Origin: a virus
Direction: 5' to 3' (one strand)
DNA length: 28,248 nucleotides
Virus record (IMG/VR): IMGVR_UViG_3300027840_000007
Coordinates: 1-28,248 of that record
The notes under the pieces were generated by a model, which did not search any database, was not told where the DNA came from, and worked only from the letters and a program-made list of their open reading frames with translations. The first letter of the stretch is position 1. Every line of letters begins with the position of its first letter. Below, piece by piece: positions 15,201 through 21,853 of the stretch. Both the position numbers and the translations under genes were made by a program.

Positions 15201-15559
15201 CCGCCGGTAAAGGTTGGCTCATTGAAGGAGCAGAAACTTACCTAGCTTCAGACGGTAAAATCCTCAAAGAACAGAACTCAGGCGGAACTCTAACATTCGC
15301 CTATGCTCCAGTCACTCTAACAGGCGTAGTCACTGGATCAACCTATAGAATATCAAAGACTTCTGATAACACAGCAATATTCTCGGGGACTGCCGCAGGC
15401 ACAACCGTAAATACGGCTAGATATAAGTGGTCAGTAGATTTGGGAGTGACAGTGAGGGTTCGTAAGGCCGGATACCTACCGTTTGAGGTAAATGGCACGA
15501 TCACCCAGAATGGATTATCAATAAATGTTTCACAAACGGTAGATGGAGTATATGTATGA
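12218..15559 (+). CDS. Large modular tail fibre / adhesion protein, 1113 aa
   Basis: Probably the main receptor-binding or surface-exposed fibre. Visible modules: an N-terminal beta region (1-205); repeated beta domains with NVVTITT, HGF and TGENGT signatures (208-422), one apparently inserted into another; a fibre domain with GTGAGQMRKITGN (430-490); an aromatic central region (540-690); a CarboxypepD_reg-like strand segment DLNVKDTAGSLLADVNVEI (739-757); and a small domain with IDSEVMAQ and H-x-x-A-H (800-850). The last part (895-1113) has GW and RKAGY motifs shared with the next two large genes. No enzyme active site is evident. It ends in an ATGA overlap with the next gene. Confidence 0.75.
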   Translation: MAVTYNTKRAWNTGNGSGVHAAGVGYRAIYTYNLTTLSADLTTSTAHDLFTNTCAVGETLYLFTYAKTRKIYVTVGTPRNGTVTFKWYYYKWDGTIPQTGRGSWVEFTPTSDASAGFTLTGERAIELPIESMPGMSCTNFIPYTGEGLTSAQATQGAMIKCVVATSSGVTEGGATNAAWQWDDNTLQIDGYASGTASGSLIGIGQIASIARSSNVVTITTQTPHGFSNGDTILVGGTVYTGATSFNGQTVIASVPTSTTLTFASTGENGTGVANIGTVVNKNVTSISRTSNVVTVTTAANHYLAVGMPVQVGNISAFVANAGAVRATNVVTITTTDAHGFITGQIVSVAGVGYAGATPFTNATATITVTGANTFTYAQTGENGTSTTGGTVAVTTVTGTFFVESVPSATTFTYTRIGENMTANRGSAYTLGGLRATGASWTVGARTNRYIRITGGTGAGQMRKITGNGADSLTVSLPWTTDPDNTSTYAVFHTFQDIKDADTAGGWGICTKDRANYTIKAHIRQTTNGHVSTVSENISIGTEDYGYEWTNAAGTYFVSGEVDWRNPDRTKNGSVILHYNSGCNYMYMQGNFYLYAGLARIFYYHGWYTLGTDNYYQNFIIQPYQGVIGGTATYKRATILNLNTAAATYLFTTPASVWDDVFFQNSMFSLDPGYHPTLLNCATIRNAGSNWTSRSASTAGQIKYAALTAINTVIPERTLWSVALTNTKLRTESFFKWTSDLNVKDTAGSLLADVNVEIRDGFGRLATWIDSTTTVAANKLEAIDTTGSWGQAYIDVVDGTKITTGAMIKIDSEVMAQTRVTNTLTLTRAQWDTHIAAHNMNGATTLPVYLSTPYLTTNSLGNTPQQTLLEVKEIWYGVDTPAPYNDAVQREISYNPYVFKLRKYGYIFQTITKAITSKDIGSAVMATNPFVVASSSAAAAYASSDQIEIQGNDKHIHVGAASTIQHLYDYSQYWASLGANMAYDEPIVTTDGINFTAGKGWLIEGAETYLASDGKILKEQNSGGTLTFAYAPVTLTGVVTGSTYRISKTSDNTAIFSGTAAGTTVNTARYKWSVDLGVTVRVRKAGYLPFEVNGTITQNGLSINVSQTVDGVYV
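12839..13484 (+). repeat. Imperfect beta-domain repeats within the large fibre
   Basis: Residues 208-280 form a complete unit: SSNVVTITT, HGFSNGD, then SVPTSTTLTFASTGENGTG. A second unit starts at 285 (SRTSNVVTVTT), but its second half (GTFFVESVPSATTFTYTRIGEN) appears only at 398-419. Between them sits a third full unit (ATNVVTITT, HGFITGQ, ANTFTYAQTGENGT; about 324-385). One domain therefore looks inserted inside another. Confidence 0.6.
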
Positions 15560-15690
15560 CCTATATAGCGATTAAAGATTACCCAGAACACGGGTTCAAA
15601 AAAGGCGATATAGTTGGGATGAATGATAAGTTCGCGAAAAAGCTTATTAAAGAAGGTATAATTAAAGCTGCGGAAGCAGAGAAGGAGTAA
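15556..15690 (+). CDS. Small basic protein, 44 aa
   Basis: Starts in an ATGA overlap with the large fibre gene and ends 3 bases before the next ATG. The sequence (MTYIAIKDYPEHGFKKGDIV, then AKKLIKEGIIKAAE) has a short beta part with an FKKGDIV turn and a C-terminal helix. Small proteins of this style (K-G-D-I-V plus A-K-x-L-I-K-x-G) are common among phage structural genes. Its length and position suggest an accessory virion or assembly factor. The exact role is unknown. Confidence 0.6.
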   Translation: MTYIAIKDYPEHGFKKGDIVGMNDKFAKKLIKEGIIKAAEAEKE

Positions 15691-15693
15691 GAA

Positions 15694-16845
15694 ATGGCAA
15701 TTTCCTACAATTACACGACCAAGGTCATTACAGTTGATGCCACAGCCACTCTAAGAGCAGTTTACTCTGACTCTATGAATGTGTTTGATGACGCAGCTCA
15801 GATGGATGACCTAGTTCCTCTAAGGGCGGACACGCCGACCCTTTTCACATTAATTAACGGTTGGACATTCTCGGCTGGATCAATCCAGTATCTGACCTCG
15901 GCGGCGCTACAAGATGCGGCCGGAGACAATATCTGGACGAATGTTCAGACTCTGGGTTCTATCGTAACTGGGACTACCCTCTATATAGAGCAAAATGGCT
16001 CAGTTGCTTGGACCGCAGGGACCACCGGCCACATAAATATGCTGCTGAAGGTTCGTAACGCAGGGACTGACATCGCTTCAAAGGCATTTACAGTTTATGC
16101 TCGTAAATTCCAACAAACTTATAGCTCATTCGCCACAACCGGTGGAGCTATCGTATCTAACTGTCCGTTGGCTACGGCTTCTGACCCTCAGTTAGATATA
16201 GCAGATGTCACAGTCGCTGCTTACACTGGAATGTCTATTACTTGGGGAGCTACCACTAAGGACGCTGGAGATGGCGCTGGAGCGGTTGCTTACGGAGTTG
16301 TAATTGACGCAGGCGGTAAGACACTCAAAGAAGCTTACAACTGGATTCAGAGAGAACTTCTACAATCTACAGATATTGATGACGGTGGTGGAACTAAACT
16401 CGGTTATATTACTGGCGAGTTAGTCTCATTCACGGGTTCAATGATTACCAAACAGGGTGTTTGGATACAGAACTTCGCAGCCGCAGACGCTAACAAGATT
16501 AAATATACTGATAACACTGGAACTCTGCATACTCCTCCAGTATCAGTCCCTATCACAATCGTATCTAGCGCGGCTATGAGCGGTGGACGAGTAGTAGTTT
16601 ACAAACTAGCAGCAGCTTACGATCCAACTACTTGGAATCCAGCTACTTCTATCGTAGCTACCCTACTCTCAACTACACTAGATGGTTCAGGTAACGCCTC
16701 TACGACCCTTACATACACTACGGACCTATATACGGTCACTCGCGTGCGTAAGGCAGGATATAAGCCATTTGAGGTTGGCTCAGTCCTAACATCAGCTGGT
16801 TTATCAGTAACCTCAATCAACGAACCTGATACGGTTTATATTTAA
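15694..16845 (+). CDS. Tail fibre paralogue, 383 aa
   Basis: AAGGAG precedes the start. The N-terminus (MAISYNYTTKVITVDATA, then FTLINGWTFSAG, residues 1-62) matches the N-terminus of the next gene (MAISFDGPSKIITV, then RFTLNYGWTFQPD) and residues 945-1003 of the large fibre. The C-terminus (TRVRKAGYKPFEVGSVLTSA) matches the end of the large fibre (VRVRKAGYLPFEV). It is therefore a shorter relative of that protein's C-terminal part with a different middle. The middle, residues 120-320, is Thr/Ala/Gly-rich and beta-like. A virion adhesion role is the most likely. Confidence 0.7.
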   Translation: MAISYNYTTKVITVDATATLRAVYSDSMNVFDDAAQMDDLVPLRADTPTLFTLINGWTFSAGSIQYLTSAALQDAAGDNIWTNVQTLGSIVTGTTLYIEQNGSVAWTAGTTGHINMLLKVRNAGTDIASKAFTVYARKFQQTYSSFATTGGAIVSNCPLATASDPQLDIADVTVAAYTGMSITWGATTKDAGDGAGAVAYGVVIDAGGKTLKEAYNWIQRELLQSTDIDDGGGTKLGYITGELVSFTGSMITKQGVWIQNFAAADANKIKYTDNTGTLHTPPVSVPITIVSSAAMSGGRVVVYKLAAAYDPTTWNPATSIVATLLSTTLDGSGNASTTLTYTTDLYTVTRVRKAGYKPFEVGSVLTSAGLSVTSINEPDTVYI

Positions 16846-16855
16846 GGAGAACTAA

Positions 16856-17266
16856 ATGGCAATTTCTTTTGACGGCCCTTCTAAGATAATCACTGTCACT
16901 ACTGAAACTGATTTTCAGATGGTGGATATTTATGCTGCCGCAAAAGAGTGGGAGGATGATGAAGATAACATGCAGTATCATTCTCCCCTTGATGCCACGG
17001 TTGACCTTCGTTTCACCCTAAATTATGGGTGGACATTCCAACCTGACGGATATGCTACCGGGACTACGATAAATGTCGCAGGAACGCTAGTAACGATGTT
17101 CGGTAATCCTAAGACAACCGCTGCAGTATCGGGTGAGCAGGTGACTTGGAACTTTAACGCTCCGGCCACTGCTATCATGATCTCTACGGGTTCAGGGTTA
17201 TCAACTGAAGAGCACAATAAGCTATATGGTATTGATATAAAGGTTGGTGGATTATATGGGAAGTAA
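16856..17266 (+). CDS. Short tail protein sharing the N-terminal GW domain, 136 aa
   Basis: The first 60 residues are a close relative of the previous gene's N-terminus: KIITVTTETDFQMVDIYAAA, an acidic EWEDDEDN turn, then FTLNYGWTFQPD. The ITV-x(n)-IY-x-x-x-x-W-x-x-D pattern is common in small proteins next to phage fibres. The C-terminal part (ISTGSGLSTEEHNKLYGIDI) looks like a short helical oligomerisation tip. AAGGAGA lies upstream. It may be a partner or anchoring unit for the neighbouring fibres; that is inferred from the shared domain. Confidence 0.65.
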   Translation: MAISFDGPSKIITVTTETDFQMVDIYAAAKEWEDDEDNMQYHSPLDATVDLRFTLNYGWTFQPDGYATGTTINVAGTLVTMFGNPKTTAAVSGEQVTWNFNAPATAIMISTGSGLSTEEHNKLYGIDIKVGGLYGK

Positions 17267-17269
17267 ACT

Positions 17270-18559
17270 ATGACATGGTTAGCAGTAAAAGATAACGCAG
17301 AGGGAACTCTATTAAATAACATAGATTCTTTTGTTACAGAGATCCCCCTAAATGTAAATCAAGGCCAGAAGTTCCCTTCGGCTGGTTTTGCTTTAACTAT
17401 AGATAATGAGAAGATGTATTGCTCGTCTCGGACCACAGATACCCTCACGGTTGAGCGCGCGTATGACGGGTCCGAAGCTTCTGACCACGCTTCCGGAGCT
17501 AAAGTAGAACTCAGAGTAATCACAAAGCACATCACAGATATAACTGACGCAGTAGATGAAATACAGACATTTGAGACAGAAGAAGTTATCCCCCATTTAG
17601 ACTCTACAGATCTTCACTGGAAAGAGCATAATCACTCAGGTGCAGGCAACGCAGGAGGCTCTCTAAGCACCTCATCTCTTGTAAATGGGGAAATACCGGG
17701 CGGGACTCCAAACGGCGTCCTGACGGCATTCACAACGGCCTCAGCCTATACTACGGGGTCATTAAAGGTATTCAAAAATGGAATAAGACTAAAAGGAGGT
17801 GGGAATGACTACACTGAGGTCGCTAATGGCTTCACAATGGTTACGGCTCCGGCAACAGGAACCGTTCTTCTGGTTGACTATAATACTGTCCCTAGCGTAT
17901 TTGCTACTGGTAGCACTAGCTTTATATATTCTGAGTTGTGCGGTGGCACTCCCAATGGAACTCTCACAGCATTCACCACAGCTTCATCGTATGTGTCGTT
18001 ATCAACAGCAGTATTCCTTGACGGAGTAAGAATGCGGCGTGGGGTAGATTATACGGAGACTAATAGCACGACTATTACCTTCTCATCGGCCCCTCTCACT
18101 GGCTCTGAAGTCTTGATTGACTATCAATCAGCAGTATCTGTATCTGGTAACGCCGACACTTTAGACGGATTCCACGAAGCAACCTTCACTCGTCAGACAT
18201 TCTCTGATGCCCTAAAAGTAAAAACAGATTATCTGTCAGCTCCCGACACTGGGTGGATAGCACCTACTCTTCAAAACAACTGGGTAAACTATGGTGGCTA
18301 TCCTGAAGCAGGCTATAGAAAAGATGCTATGGGATATGTTCATTTGAGAGGATTTGTAAAAAATGGGACTGCTACTGATTCAGTCCAGATATTCGCACTT
18401 CCAGCTGGATATAGGGCCAGTGGAACACTCCACATGCAGGCAGCCGGGTCGGTTGGTAACGGACATATAAAAATAACTACCACAGGTGTATCATACGGAG
18501 CAGGAACAGGTAACGGTTGGTTAAGCTTTGAGGGTATTACCTTCTTGGCGGAGAATTAA
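17270..18559 (+). CDS. Tail fibre protein with duplicated domain, 429 aa
   Basis: Domains in order: an N-terminal attachment-like domain (residues 1-85) with LTIDNEKMYCSS and RAYDGSEASDHASGAKV; a helical linker ending in HLDSTDLHWKEHNHSG; two tandem beta units at 144-204 and 225-285 (both GGTPNG-x-LTAFTTAS, then DYTE and a V-x-V/I-DY end); a NADTLDGFH joint at 295-302; and a C-terminal tip (about 315-429) with GYVHLRGFVKNGT and FALPAGYR. That tip resembles host-contact tips of many siphovirus and podovirus fibres. The ribosome site is only moderate (GGAAG). Confidence 0.75.
   Translation: MTWLAVKDNAEGTLLNNIDSFVTEIPLNVNQGQKFPSAGFALTIDNEKMYCSSRTTDTLTVERAYDGSEASDHASGAKVELRVITKHITDITDAVDEIQTFETEEVIPHLDSTDLHWKEHNHSGAGNAGGSLSTSSLVNGEIPGGTPNGVLTAFTTASAYTTGSLKVFKNGIRLKGGGNDYTEVANGFTMVTAPATGTVLLVDYNTVPSVFATGSTSFIYSELCGGTPNGTLTAFTTASSYVSLSTAVFLDGVRMRRGVDYTETNSTTITFSSAPLTGSEVLIDYQSAVSVSGNADTLDGFHEATFTRQTFSDALKVKTDYLSAPDTGWIAPTLQNNWVNYGGYPEAGYRKDAMGYVHLRGFVKNGTATDSVQIFALPAGYRASGTLHMQAAGSVGNGHIKITTTGVSYGAGTGNGWLSFEGITFLAEN
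17699..18124 (+). repeat. Tandem fibre-domain duplication
   Basis: Two copies of a roughly 61-residue unit, encoded at about 17699-17881 and 17942-18124. Both begin GGTPNG and share LTAFTTAS, a G-I/V-R turn, DYTE and an APxTG-x-x-V/L-L-V/I-DY ending. DNA identity is modest outside the start, so the duplication is not recent. Confidence 0.7.
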
Positions 18560-18560
18560 A

Positions 18561-19031
18561 ATGGCAGAGACAAAAACAACAAAGAATGAATTTCATCCAG
18601 ACTATTTCACGGTTCTTACGGCTACCGGATCTGGATCTGTCGGTAATACTGGAACTGAGTGGAATGTGGCTCTGACTGCAGTCCCTAATAGCACTACAGC
18701 AACATTTACTCCATCAGTGAATTGTAAAGCTATATTTGATTTTAATATTTGCATACAAAACGGAGCAGGAGAGATAGATACGGGAGTAGCATTCCGGTCA
18801 AAGGTTGGGGCTGGAGCTTGGTCTGCATGGACCACTGCTGGACTTGATACTGGTGCTGGAGTTAATAATATCATGGCATCAGGAGCTTTCGCATACAGGG
18901 CACAAACAGGAATGAATTCCCTAAGTCTAACGGCTGGGACATCTTATGAATTTAGGGTAGGGCTTGGTTCTGGAACGGGGACATTCACCATTAATGGTGT
19001 CGCATTAAGAGTAATAATTTTACCGAGGTAA
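18561..19031 (+). CDS. Beta-rich virion or adhesion protein, 156 aa
   Basis: The frame opens at 18528, but ATG 18561 is chosen because GGAG lies 7 bases before it and the longer form would overlap the previous fibre for no reason. The protein is Thr/Ala/Gly/Ser-rich with alternating strands (WNVALTAVPNSTTATFTPS, then YEFRVGLGSGTGTFTING). This resembles a jelly-roll or C1q/TNF-like head seen at the tips of phage fibres, but I cannot prove it from sequence alone. No cysteine pairs or enzyme motifs. Confidence 0.65.
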   Translation: MAETKTTKNEFHPDYFTVLTATGSGSVGNTGTEWNVALTAVPNSTTATFTPSVNCKAIFDFNICIQNGAGEIDTGVAFRSKVGAGAWSAWTTAGLDTGAGVNNIMASGAFAYRAQTGMNSLSLTAGTSYEFRVGLGSGTGTFTINGVALRVIILPR

Positions 19032-19033
19032 AT

Positions 19034-19462
19034 ATGGCAATAAATAAAGTATCAAATCAAGTTCAGAAACACGGAGTGCTACAAGTGGTAACGGCATACG
19101 GTGTTGACTCAACCGCTACTTCTAGTGCGTCATTTGTTGACTGTCCGAATATGACAGTTACTCTAAATAATGTTAGGGCCGGTTCAAAGATACTTATACA
19201 GGTTGATGGGGTTATGCGTCACTACGGTGGAGCAGGGAACTTCACTTATGGTCAACTGCTAAGAGATGGCGGATCTATGACCGCTAGCACCAAGGGTCTT
19301 ACCATAACGAATGTATCCTCTTACTCTCCGTTTACTATGATGGCATATCAAGATAATGAGACTGCTGGGACGCATACATACAAGCTACAATGGAGGGTAG
19401 ACGCTGGATCTTGTGATGCTTATGGCGTTCCTATGATGGTAGTAATGGAGATAGCCCAGTAA
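19034..19462 (+). CDS. Beta-rich virion or adhesion protein, 142 aa
   Basis: Starts after GAGGT, 2 bases after the preceding stop. After a short polar N-terminus (KVSNQVQKHGVLQ) the sequence alternates strands (VTAYGVDSTATSSASFVDCP) and ends with LQWRVDAGSCDAYGVPMMVV. Length and strand pattern resemble the previous gene, so both may be small trimeric tips on one stalk. The ATG after the stop overlaps (TAATG). Function is inferred from context. Confidence 0.6.
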   Translation: MAINKVSNQVQKHGVLQVVTAYGVDSTATSSASFVDCPNMTVTLNNVRAGSKILIQVDGVMRHYGGAGNFTYGQLLRDGGSMTASTKGLTITNVSSYSPFTMMAYQDNETAGTHTYKLQWRVDAGSCDAYGVPMMVVMEIAQ

Positions 19463-19692
19463 TGTTTAATTCTGGAGTATTTAATGGATTCCTCTATAAC
19501 GGAGGCAAAGGCGCAGGTGAAACTACCTACGCTCCCGACTTCCCTATGGGCGGAAACATTATTCTGCCAGAAACTAAGATAGATACTGTGACGCGAAAAC
19601 TCCAAAGTAGCGTCACACTTGATAAACTGAAACATGATATAGAGAGTAAAGACTTCACGATAGGCACTAAATCTGACAAAGCGAGGATGTAA
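19462..19692 (+). CDS. Hypothetical short protein, 76 aa
   Basis: Begins and ends in TAATG overlaps with its neighbours, with a weak GGAG site. The N-terminus (MFNSGVFNGFLYNGGKG) repeats aromatic-glycine turns, followed by a Pro/Gly stretch and a basic, probably helical C-terminus (RKLQSSVTLDKLKHDIESKD). It may join the fibre proteins on either side. Not recognised. Confidence 0.6.
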   Translation: MFNSGVFNGFLYNGGKGAGETTYAPDFPMGGNIILPETKIDTVTRKLQSSVTLDKLKHDIESKDFTIGTKSDKARM

Positions 19693-20732
19693 TGGCTAAG
19701 ACAGACTCGGGAAGGCTCAATGTCGGAACTAATATCCAAAGCGATTCAACTCAGCATTACTCCGGACACGGGTCTGATGCTTCTTGGAATGCTTGGGAAC
19801 TAAATAATAATGATAGTTCGTATACATATTCTAACGATAGTTATTATTCTGGAACTACCTTTTGGGTCCCATTCACCCTTCCAGCTGCTAAAAGGATCAT
19901 AGGATTCAAACTAAGCGCATGGTCATCTACCGGTGACTCATCTCAGACTATGAGAGGTTATTTTAGGATTAAAATATCATTAAATAATGGGACTACTTGG
20001 TCTGATTGGATAGGGTGGAGCACTACATCTTGGTATGATAATGAAATAGCTATTTATTCATACGCTAATGAGAGCACATGGGGGCTAGGGTCTAATCTGA
20101 CATCTGTTCATGCTTCTGGGATCCAAATGAGACTTGAGCAGTATTCTGGTGGGCCTACATATTATGACTCAGGAACAACTTATTTAGACTTTGGTGTCAG
20201 ATATATAGACTATCCTACCAAAACATGCCAAATGGACGCTGATCTGATGAAAGTCCAGACTAAAACGGCCCAAATGGACGCTGATCTATGGAAAGTTCAG
20301 ACAAAAACAGCTCAAATGGACGGGTTGATATATAAAACAATGACACTTCAGGCTCAAATGGACGCTAAACTTCAGAAAACTGGCACAATAGATATAAGAA
20401 TGAGCGCCGATTTGATGGGAACTAGGACCCTTCAGGCCTCTATGGACGGGATGATGGTAAAAGAGCGTTTAATGCCAGTTTCTATGAGTGGCCTGCTCTA
20501 TAAAGAGCGCACAATGGACGCCTCTATGGACGCTTGGATAGTCTGGACCAAAATCAAGACTGCTACTATGGACGCCAATCTATATCGCAAGGAAACAGTA
20601 GACATCTCACTCGATGTAGATAAAACAGTCCCTAAGTATGGAATAGAGAAGAAAATAACCCACCCGGAGGTAAATTCTAAGGACGATAAGCCAAAGGTAT
20701 CGATTGATAGTGACACTATAAAAATGGTATAA
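19692..20732 (+). CDS. Virion protein with exact 14-residue repeats, 346 aa
   Basis: Residues 1-172 are an aromatic beta domain (with SWNAWELNNNDSSYTYSNDS, and RIKISLNNGTTWSDW), likely a carbohydrate-binding or jelly-roll fold. From residue 178 the protein becomes a strict repeat of 14 residues with a Met-Asp core: methionines at 181, 195, 209, 223, 237, 251, 265, 279 and 293 are spaced exactly 14 apart, and Leu 307 continues the pattern. The last 30 residues are charged. Such regular short repeats suggest an elongated beta structure or stalk. GAGG before ATG supports the start. The extended -10 site C overlaps the stop. Confidence 0.7.
   Translation: MAKTDSGRLNVGTNIQSDSTQHYSGHGSDASWNAWELNNNDSSYTYSNDSYYSGTTFWVPFTLPAAKRIIGFKLSAWSSTGDSSQTMRGYFRIKISLNNGTTWSDWIGWSTTSWYDNEIAIYSYANESTWGLGSNLTSVHASGIQMRLEQYSGGPTYYDSGTTYLDFGVRYIDYPTKTCQMDADLMKVQTKTAQMDADLWKVQTKTAQMDGLIYKTMTLQAQMDAKLQKTGTIDIRMSADLMGTRTLQASMDGMMVKERLMPVSMSGLLYKERTMDASMDAWIVWTKIKTATMDANLYRKETVDISLDVDKTVPKYGIEKKITHPEVNSKDDKPKVSIDSDTIKMV
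20223..20624 (+). repeat. Ten-copy 42-bp coding repeat (14-residue unit)
   Basis: About ten units with no insertions or deletions. The protein consensus is roughly A-x-M-D-A-x-L-x-K-x-x-T-x-x. The first two copies are almost identical in DNA (both contain CAAATGGACGCTGATCT), while later copies keep mainly the Met-Asp core, suggesting older duplications with selection on the period. Confidence 0.75.
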
Positions 20733-20740
20733 TATATAGA
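20725..20740 (+). promoter_or_regulatory. Extended -10 promoter site C
   Basis: TGGTATAAT at 20725-20733 overlaps the stop codon of the repeat protein. TTGATA at 20704-20709 is a fair -35 with an 18-bp spacer. Transcription would start near 20740, only about 10 bases before the ATG at 20750, leaving a very short leader that still contains GAGGAGA. It sits at the boundary between the first fibre block and the adaptor/nozzle genes. Confidence 0.6.
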
Positions 20741-20749
20741 GGAGAAATT

Positions 20750-21853
20750 ATGATTCTAACAGCCAAACATCCAGATCTTAACAATGAGAAGTCCTATTTA
20801 TCTACAGCGGTTGCCGCTGGAGCTACTTCTACGCCTCTAAAGAGTGCAGTAGGGATCGCGGTTGATAATTACATAGTCATAGGTAATCCCGGTCAGGAAA
20901 AGACTGAGATTGTCCTTCTAACTGGTAAATCAGGGAATACAGTCTCTCACGCTGCTTTAGCCTTCGGCCATAGCGTAGATGCACCGGTATTCGTTATTAA
21001 ATACAATAAAGTCCGTTTCTATGAGTCAGATACAGCTACTGGAACATATACGCTAGTCACAACCGTTGACCTAGATATAGATAATGACCAAACTAAATAC
21101 GATTATACAGCCGGTTCTGAAGACAAATACTACAAAGCTGCTTACTATAACGCAGAATTAGATATTGAATCTACAATGAGCGACCCTCTTGTTGGATCAG
21201 GATACACTCCTCTATCAGTCGCTAAGATGATTGAAGGAGTCCGCACTCTCGTAGGTGAAGTGCCAACTGACGATGAGATTATCTCTCTTCTAAACCTAGC
21301 AGAGCAGACAGTCTATGATTACCGAGATAAGTGGTATTTCGCCAAAGAGCGTAAAACTTATAATGTAACTGCCGATACCTCAAGATACCCACTTCCTACT
21401 GACTTCAAGATGAGTTCTAGGGAGGTTTATAATGACCAGAGGTTCTATGACGAAGACGATGTTGAGATTACTACATCAAGGATAGTATCTCCACTACAGC
21501 GCCGTGACTACAACGCTTATATGACAGATTACTTCTTGGCAGATCCTTCTGACACGATTGCTATCTATACTATAGATGAAGCCTCTGAAGAGCTAATAAT
21601 CAGCCCTACTCCTATCACTACAAACGGGACTATCGAGTTCGGTTATTGGGCTGGCCCATCTATCCTCAGAGAATACACTGATGTTACTAAGGTCCCTTCA
21701 GTCAAATTCCATGTATTCTTTACAGCATCAAAGATCGAGGCGTCCAAGAAGAATACTGAGCAATCTAAACTTTACTGGAATGAATCACAGGACGCACTAA
21801 GGAGCCTAGGTAATAAGCGCTATAGCGGCAACCAGTCATTCGGAGTAGCTTAA
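20750..21853 (+). CDS. Head-tail adaptor protein with N-terminal extension, 367 aa
   Basis: The adaptor ring joins the portal to the tail nozzle. Residues about 160-367 have the usual pattern: EVPTDDEIISLLNLAEQ, then DKWYFAKERKTYNV, TSRYPLPTDFKMSSREV and a helical end with KLYWNESQDALRSL. This matches adaptor proteins of the P22 gp4/T7 gp11 (tail tubular A) kind in gene order and style. The first 150 residues are an extra part with a YIVIGNPGQEKTEI domain and a fibronectin-like region with KVRFYESDTATGTYTL. That extra part resembles domains in the nearby fibres. GAGGAGA precedes the start. Confidence 0.7.
   Translation: MILTAKHPDLNNEKSYLSTAVAAGATSTPLKSAVGIAVDNYIVIGNPGQEKTEIVLLTGKSGNTVSHAALAFGHSVDAPVFVIKYNKVRFYESDTATGTYTLVTTVDLDIDNDQTKYDYTAGSEDKYYKAAYYNAELDIESTMSDPLVGSGYTPLSVAKMIEGVRTLVGEVPTDDEIISLLNLAEQTVYDYRDKWYFAKERKTYNVTADTSRYPLPTDFKMSSREVYNDQRFYDEDDVEITTSRIVSPLQRRDYNAYMTDYFLADPSDTIAIYTIDEASEELIISPTPITTNGTIEFGYWAGPSILREYTDVTKVPSVKFHVFFTASKIEASKKNTEQSKLYWNESQDALRSLGNKRYSGNQSFGVA

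Noticed and set aside
18528-18560. Upstream start for the 156-aa protein
   Set aside because: It would extend into the previous fibre gene and lacks a good ribosome site; ATG 18561 has GGAG 7 bases upstream.
20223-20624. CRISPR array or intergenic satellite
   Set aside because: The 42-bp period is in frame with a 14-residue protein repeat and has no separate spacers.
12218-20732. Diversity-generating retroelement target
   Set aside because: I see no reverse transcriptase, no template repeat and no adenine-biased variable repeat in the window.
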